Shown here in pieces: positions 61,410 to 64,000 of a stretch of 64,000 bases of DNA. The stretch is from an uncultured Pseudomonadota bacterium (lineage in GTDB: Bacteria; Pseudomonadota; Alphaproteobacteria; RF32; CAG-239). The stretch covers positions 62,001-126,000 of the forward strand of contig CACWSG010000002.1 of NCBI GenBank assembly GCA_902763535.1. Reading direction: 5' to 3'. A program made the position numbers and the translations under genes. The notes under the pieces are model-generated. The model worked only from the letters and a program-made list of their open reading frames with translations. It did no database searches and was not told the origin of the DNA. The first letter of the stretch is position 1; the number at the start of each line of letters is the position of its first letter.

Positions 61410-61832
61410 TTATCTGGTCAATTTAGCCAGTTCTACTTCCACCCTGAGTTCAATCTCACTCAAAATTTCATTTAACCTTTCATCATCACTTTCCACATCG
61501 CGTTGTTTCACAAAACGCGATATTTCTATCAGTTTATCTTTGGCAATTTCTCCAACCAACAAACCATCGCGAATTTCATCCAATTTATCCAACAAATTCT
61601 TGGCTTTTTTTATAACTTTATCACGAATTTGCCGCTTTTCTTCATCGGTTATCATTTGGGTGGCAAAAATAGCATCGGCAGATGCCACCGCCGCAGTCGA
61701 ACGAACACCCTGTGTTTCGCTATTGTTTCCGATATTCAAATATTGAGCAAAACTTTCACCCGAGCCAATTTTTCTTGTCGATTTGGTTCCGGAAAGTTCT
61801 GCACTTTTATTAATATCTTCAACCTTAAACAC
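61410..61832 (-). CDS. fliX: FliX-like flagellar assembly regulator
   Basis: 140 residues, soluble. The C-terminal half (AKNLLDKLDEIRDGLLVGEIAKDKLIEISRFVKQRDVESDDERLNEILSEIELRVEVELAKL) matches the FliX pattern, in which a helical pair with GLL.G and a final DEIELRAAVELAKL-like end are constant. In Caulobacter FliX couples flagellar assembly to the class III/IV regulator FlbD. No flagellar gene lies in this window. The N-terminus is Ser/Thr-rich and probably disordered. Upstream, 15 bases away, is the pilin-like gene on the same strand. Confidence 0.7.
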   Translation of the reverse strand: MFKVEDINKSAELSGTKSTRKIGSGESFAQYLNIGNNSETQGVRSTAAVASADAIFATQMITDEEKRQIRDKVIKKAKNLLDKLDEIRDGLLVGEIAKDKLIEISRFVKQRDVESDDERLNEILSEIELRVEVELAKLTR

Positions 61833-61846
61833 TTAATCCATCCTTT

Positions 61847-62491
61847 TTAAAAAAATGTCAGCTGAACTGTGTTATCATTATCATTATTACAAGCCGCTAA
61901 AGCCTTAGCTGTGCTGACCGGAAAAATATTATCTCCATGATCTCCCGGAATATAGTGCGAGTCTATAATCGTTGTTTTTCCGGCAACATCACCATTTATA
62001 ACCATTTGAAAAATATCCGATTTTTGTCTGGTGTACCAGTTAACCTGAGCCAAAGACGAGCAAGCCGTATTTGATAAACCATAAAATATCATCACATACT
62101 TAGTGTCATCAGGAGTTGCCTCTGCTCCTTCTGCCTGTACCAAAGTATAACGGCAAATTTTTACATCTCCGCCGCCTCTGTGATGCAATTTTCCGCCCGA
62201 ACACATTTGAAAAGGCGCAAGTTTGTTGTTACAAATGTATGTAGCAACACTGTCCTCACCCTCACAACTTCTGCCGCTAAACAAATCGGAATAATTTCCA
62301 TTAAAACGATAGCGATCGGATATTGATTTTTGCAAATCGCGCGCTTCATTAACAACCATGTTTTGAATAAAAACATTGTGCACGCCGCCGATAAATTTTA
62401 TTGCTCCCATGCCGACCATTCCAATAATTGTCAGCACACCCAACATTTCTACCATGCTCGAACCGCTTTGATTTTGCAGTGTTTTTTTCAT
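61847..62491 (-). CDS. Type IV pilin-like protein with prepilin leader
   Basis: 214 residues. A short positively charged leader (MKKTLQNQSG) precedes a class III cleavage site with Glu at +5 (G-SSMVE) and a hydrophobic helix MLGVLTIIGMVGMGAIKFI. The rest is a globular domain with at least seven cysteines (GRSCEGEDSVATYICNNKLAPFQMC, CRYTLVQ, NTACSSL, LAACNND), likely disulfide-bonded. It resembles GspH/pilin-like minor proteins with the RSMVEMLGVL type start. Processing by the prepilin peptidase at 25.8 kb is plausible. Confidence 0.85.
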   Translation of the reverse strand: MKKTLQNQSGSSMVEMLGVLTIIGMVGMGAIKFIGGVHNVFIQNMVVNEARDLQKSISDRYRFNGNYSDLFSGRSCEGEDSVATYICNNKLAPFQMCSGGKLHHRGGGDVKICRYTLVQAEGAEATPDDTKYVMIFYGLSNTACSSLAQVNWYTRQKSDIFQMVINGDVAGKTTIIDSHYIPGDHGDNIFPVSTAKALAACNNDNDNTVQLTFF

Positions 62492-62631
62492 TTAACTCTC
62501 CATTTTTTTGAAAGGTTAACACAAATTTATCTATTAAACAACATTTTGTGTAATTTTTTTCTTTCCTTTTTTTTAATTTAGTATATAGTAATTCTCGTTA
62601 TTAAACTTAAGTTTTATAAAAGGAGCTTTTT

Positions 62632-63177
62632 ATGAATAAAAATATTGCTTTATTAGCTGCTGTTTCAGCTATCGCTTTGGCTACTTCTGCCAACGCTTTG
62701 GAATTCAGACCTTATGTTGGTGCTCAATACAATTTGACCAGCGCCTCTGTTAAAAACATGCCGAATATGGATATGCATTCTTATTCAGTATTTGTTGGTA
62801 CAGACTACAATCGTTATTTCGGTACTGAAGTTTTCTATCAAAACTCCAACAAATGGCACAAAGTTGTTAACGATGTAAAAAACAAAGTTGATTTTGAGGC
62901 TTATGGCTTAGATGCTTATGGTTATTTACCCTTGGGTTGCGACCGCGTATTCTCTTTGTTGGGAACTGCTGGTATTGCTAACTATGACTTTGATGGCGAT
63001 CAAGGCAATGGCAAAGAAGAAGAAAATGGTTTAGGCTATCGTTTGGGTGCCGGTATGCAATACAACATCACCAACAACATTGCTGTTCGCGGTATCGTTC
63101 GTTACATCTGGGCTGACAAATTGGATGGTTTCGATCACATGATGGAATATTCTTTGGGTGCTAAATACTCTTTCTAA
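62632..63177 (+). CDS. Outer-membrane beta-barrel protein, opacity type
   Basis: 181 residues with signal peptide (residues 1-22, ending ANA). Eight-stranded barrel pattern: LEFRPYVGAQYNLTSASV, SVFVGTDYNRYFGTEVFYQN, FEAYGLDAYGYLPLG, LGYRLGAGMQYNITNNIAVRGIVRYIW, ending YSLGAKYSF with the terminal Phe. AAAGGAG precedes the ATG. A strong terminator follows. A second barrel of similar size lies at 55.4 kb; sequence similarity between them is limited to the general pattern. Confidence 0.85.
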   Translation: MNKNIALLAAVSAIALATSANALEFRPYVGAQYNLTSASVKNMPNMDMHSYSVFVGTDYNRYFGTEVFYQNSNKWHKVVNDVKNKVDFEAYGLDAYGYLPLGCDRVFSLLGTAGIANYDFDGDQGNGKEEENGLGYRLGAGMQYNITNNIAVRGIVRYIWADKLDGFDHMMEYSLGAKYSF

Positions 63178-63199
63178 TTCTCAAAGAATTATCATTTAT

Positions 63200-63229
63200 A
63201 AAAAGGAAGAGTTTTTCTCTTCCTTTTTA
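63200..63229 (+). terminator. Terminator of the barrel gene at 62.6 kb
   Basis: AAAAAGGAAGAG (63200-63211) and CTCTTCCTTTTT (63217-63228) form a 12-bp perfect stem with loop TTTTT and a T-rich tail. Confidence 0.92.
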
Positions 63230-63281
63230 TTTTATTTAAATTATATTGTAGAAAGCTAATTTATTTTATGGAGAATTCAAA

Positions 63282-63749
63282 ATGAAAAAATTGTTGCTTT
63301 GTTCTTTTTTGATTATGTTGGCCGCCTGCTCAAAGTCTGACGATTCGGCTACCAAAATTCAATCCGAAACATCATCTTTGGACAAAGACACGGTTTTTTC
63401 TTTTAATGCCGAAAATCTCACTTCAGGCTGCGATTCTTCATCCGAAATGATTTGCGCAATCAATACTGCCATAAAATGCACCATCAATCCGGAATTCGTT
63501 GACTGTGCCAAGGCCAAGTCAACCATGCCCGACTTTGTATTTATGCAAGATGAAAGCCTGCAAAGACCAACTTTCCAGTCATATCAGATTGATAAAATTA
63601 CTCCGCGAGAAGATGGTTTGATAGAAGTACGCACCAAAAGCTCTTGCAACGGCAACTGGTTCGGGCTTTGCAATGGTAATATAATCTATGTTATGAAATA
63701 TGCCGATTCGCAATGGATTATAACCGATATGTACGCGGTTGAATTTTAA
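63282..63749 (+). CDS. Hypothetical lipoprotein
   Basis: 155 residues with lipoprotein signal MKKLLLCSFLIMLAAC16 (lipobox LAAC). The mature part has seven or so cysteines (LTSGCDSSSEMICAINTAIKCTINPEFVDCAK, KSSCNGNWFGLCNG), which could form disulfides in the periplasm. No family is recognised. GGAG lies 10 bases before the ATG. The stop overlaps the convergent right-edge gene by four bases. Confidence 0.7.
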   Translation: MKKLLLCSFLIMLAACSKSDDSATKIQSETSSLDKDTVFSFNAENLTSGCDSSSEMICAINTAIKCTINPEFVDCAKAKSTMPDFVFMQDESLQRPTFQSYQIDKITPREDGLIEVRTKSSCNGNWFGLCNGNIIYVMKYADSQWIITDMYAVEF

Positions 63750-64000
63750 TTATCCATACTTTTTTGATAAATTTTATAAAATTCACCCATCTCTTTTGAA
63801 GTAATTTGGGTTGGTGCCGGAGCAGTTACCTCTTTTGGAGTATCGCTGTTCATTTCTGCCAAATCTTTCTCCAACTCCGCATTTTCCGGCATAACGCCAT
63901 TTTTATAAAACGATTCTATATCACGAATATATTCATCATATTTATATTTGTAGGGCGGCGTTTCTCTTATATCAATCAAAGACTTGTTTACTTTACCTAC
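63746..64000 (-). CDS. Hypothetical protein, 5' end outside window
   Basis: 84 codons are visible and the frame is open to the right edge, so the gene starts outside. The sequence is acidic with a Pro/Ala/Thr spacer (TPKEVTAPAPTQITS) and a C-terminal helix (KEMGEFYKIYQKSMDN). An internal TTG at 63979 lacks a binding site. Not recognised. Confidence 0.5.
   Translation of the reverse strand, partial: VGKVNKSLIDIRETPPYKYKYDEYIRDIESFYKNGVMPENAELEKDLAEMNSDTPKEVTAPAPTQITSKEMGEFYKIYQKSMDN

Overview
The window is a gene-dense piece of an AT-rich alphaproteobacterial chromosome. No ribosomal RNA, CRISPR array, prophage or recognisable transposase is visible. The class is indicated by a GapR/DUF2312 nucleoid protein (61.1 kb), a FliX-like flagellar regulator (61.4 kb), DUF2336 and DUF2333 proteins, the SPOR-nagZ arrangement and a textbook CtrA-type box (TTAA-N7-TTAA) in front of murJ. 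The lineage cannot be fixed from sequence alone; the composition and the pilin-like and small barrel proteins would suit an uncultured, possibly host-associated group (inference).

Layout. 0-5.3 kb: dnaB (cut by the left edge), rpmB, a NADAR-domain gene, a hairpin-repeat region, bipA and two small paralogous orphans. 5.4-12.4 kb: a plus-strand run of murJ, DUF2333, Nfu, a Bax-like glucosaminidase, DUF2336 and a GAF/HD-GYP protein. 12.6-15.7 kb: ftsK and fabG, divergent. 15.7-18.0 kb: repeats, two orphan genes and a strongly structured leader. 18.1-24.9 kb: cca, rbfA, truB, rpsO, pnp, an orphan membrane gene and rplKA. 25.0-27.7 kb: a single-domain voltage-gated channel, a prepilin peptidase, another orphan and tRNA-Leu(UAA). 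27.9-36.9 kb: psd-pssA, rpmH-rnpA-yidD-yidC-engB, patatin, a BamE-like lipoprotein, yceD-rpmF-plsX and a transporter. 37-45.7 kb: nagZ, M50 protease, SPOR and dgt; xth and an S41 protease; pth, rplY and lptG. 45.8-47.1 kb: tRNA-Arg(CCG), tRNA-Ser(CGA) and repeats. 47.2-53.9 kb: cysK, a Sel1-like protein, gmk, yicC, an SDR, a frame-disrupted GH15-like gene and a divergent LysR. 53.9-61 kb: tolB, an outer-membrane barrel with a structured leader, yqgF, an AmpD-like amidase, a laccase-domain protein, deoB and pyk. 61-64 kb: gapR, fliX-like, a pilin-like protein, a second barrel, a lipoprotein and a gene cut by the right edge.

Functionally the window is dominated by translation (L28, L11, L1, S15, L34, L32, L25, RbfA, TruB, CCA, Pth, RnpA, BipA, EngB), envelope building and recycling (MurJ, NagZ, AmpD-like, laccase-domain, SPOR, Bax-like, TolB, YidC/YidD, LptG, BamE-like, Psd/PssA, FabG, PlsX) and RNA turnover (PNPase, YicC).

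The accessory signal lies between these core genes. Four minus-strand orphan genes (16.1, 17.6, 23.1 and 26.6 kb) each have a near-consensus promoter with exact 17-base spacing, an A-rich leader without Shine-Dalgarno sequence and a private terminator; one carries a leader of about 420-460 nt with two mutually exclusive 10-bp pairings. A second structured RNA (56.13-56.34 kb) precedes an outer-membrane barrel gene, combining a possible pseudoknot with a terminator-like hairpin, and the whole cassette is bracketed by a perfect 24-bp direct repeat. Several families of hairpin repeats occupy the remaining gaps, notably beside tRNA 3' ends. Many core genes start with TTG behind a good Shine-Dalgarno sequence, which matters for start calling.
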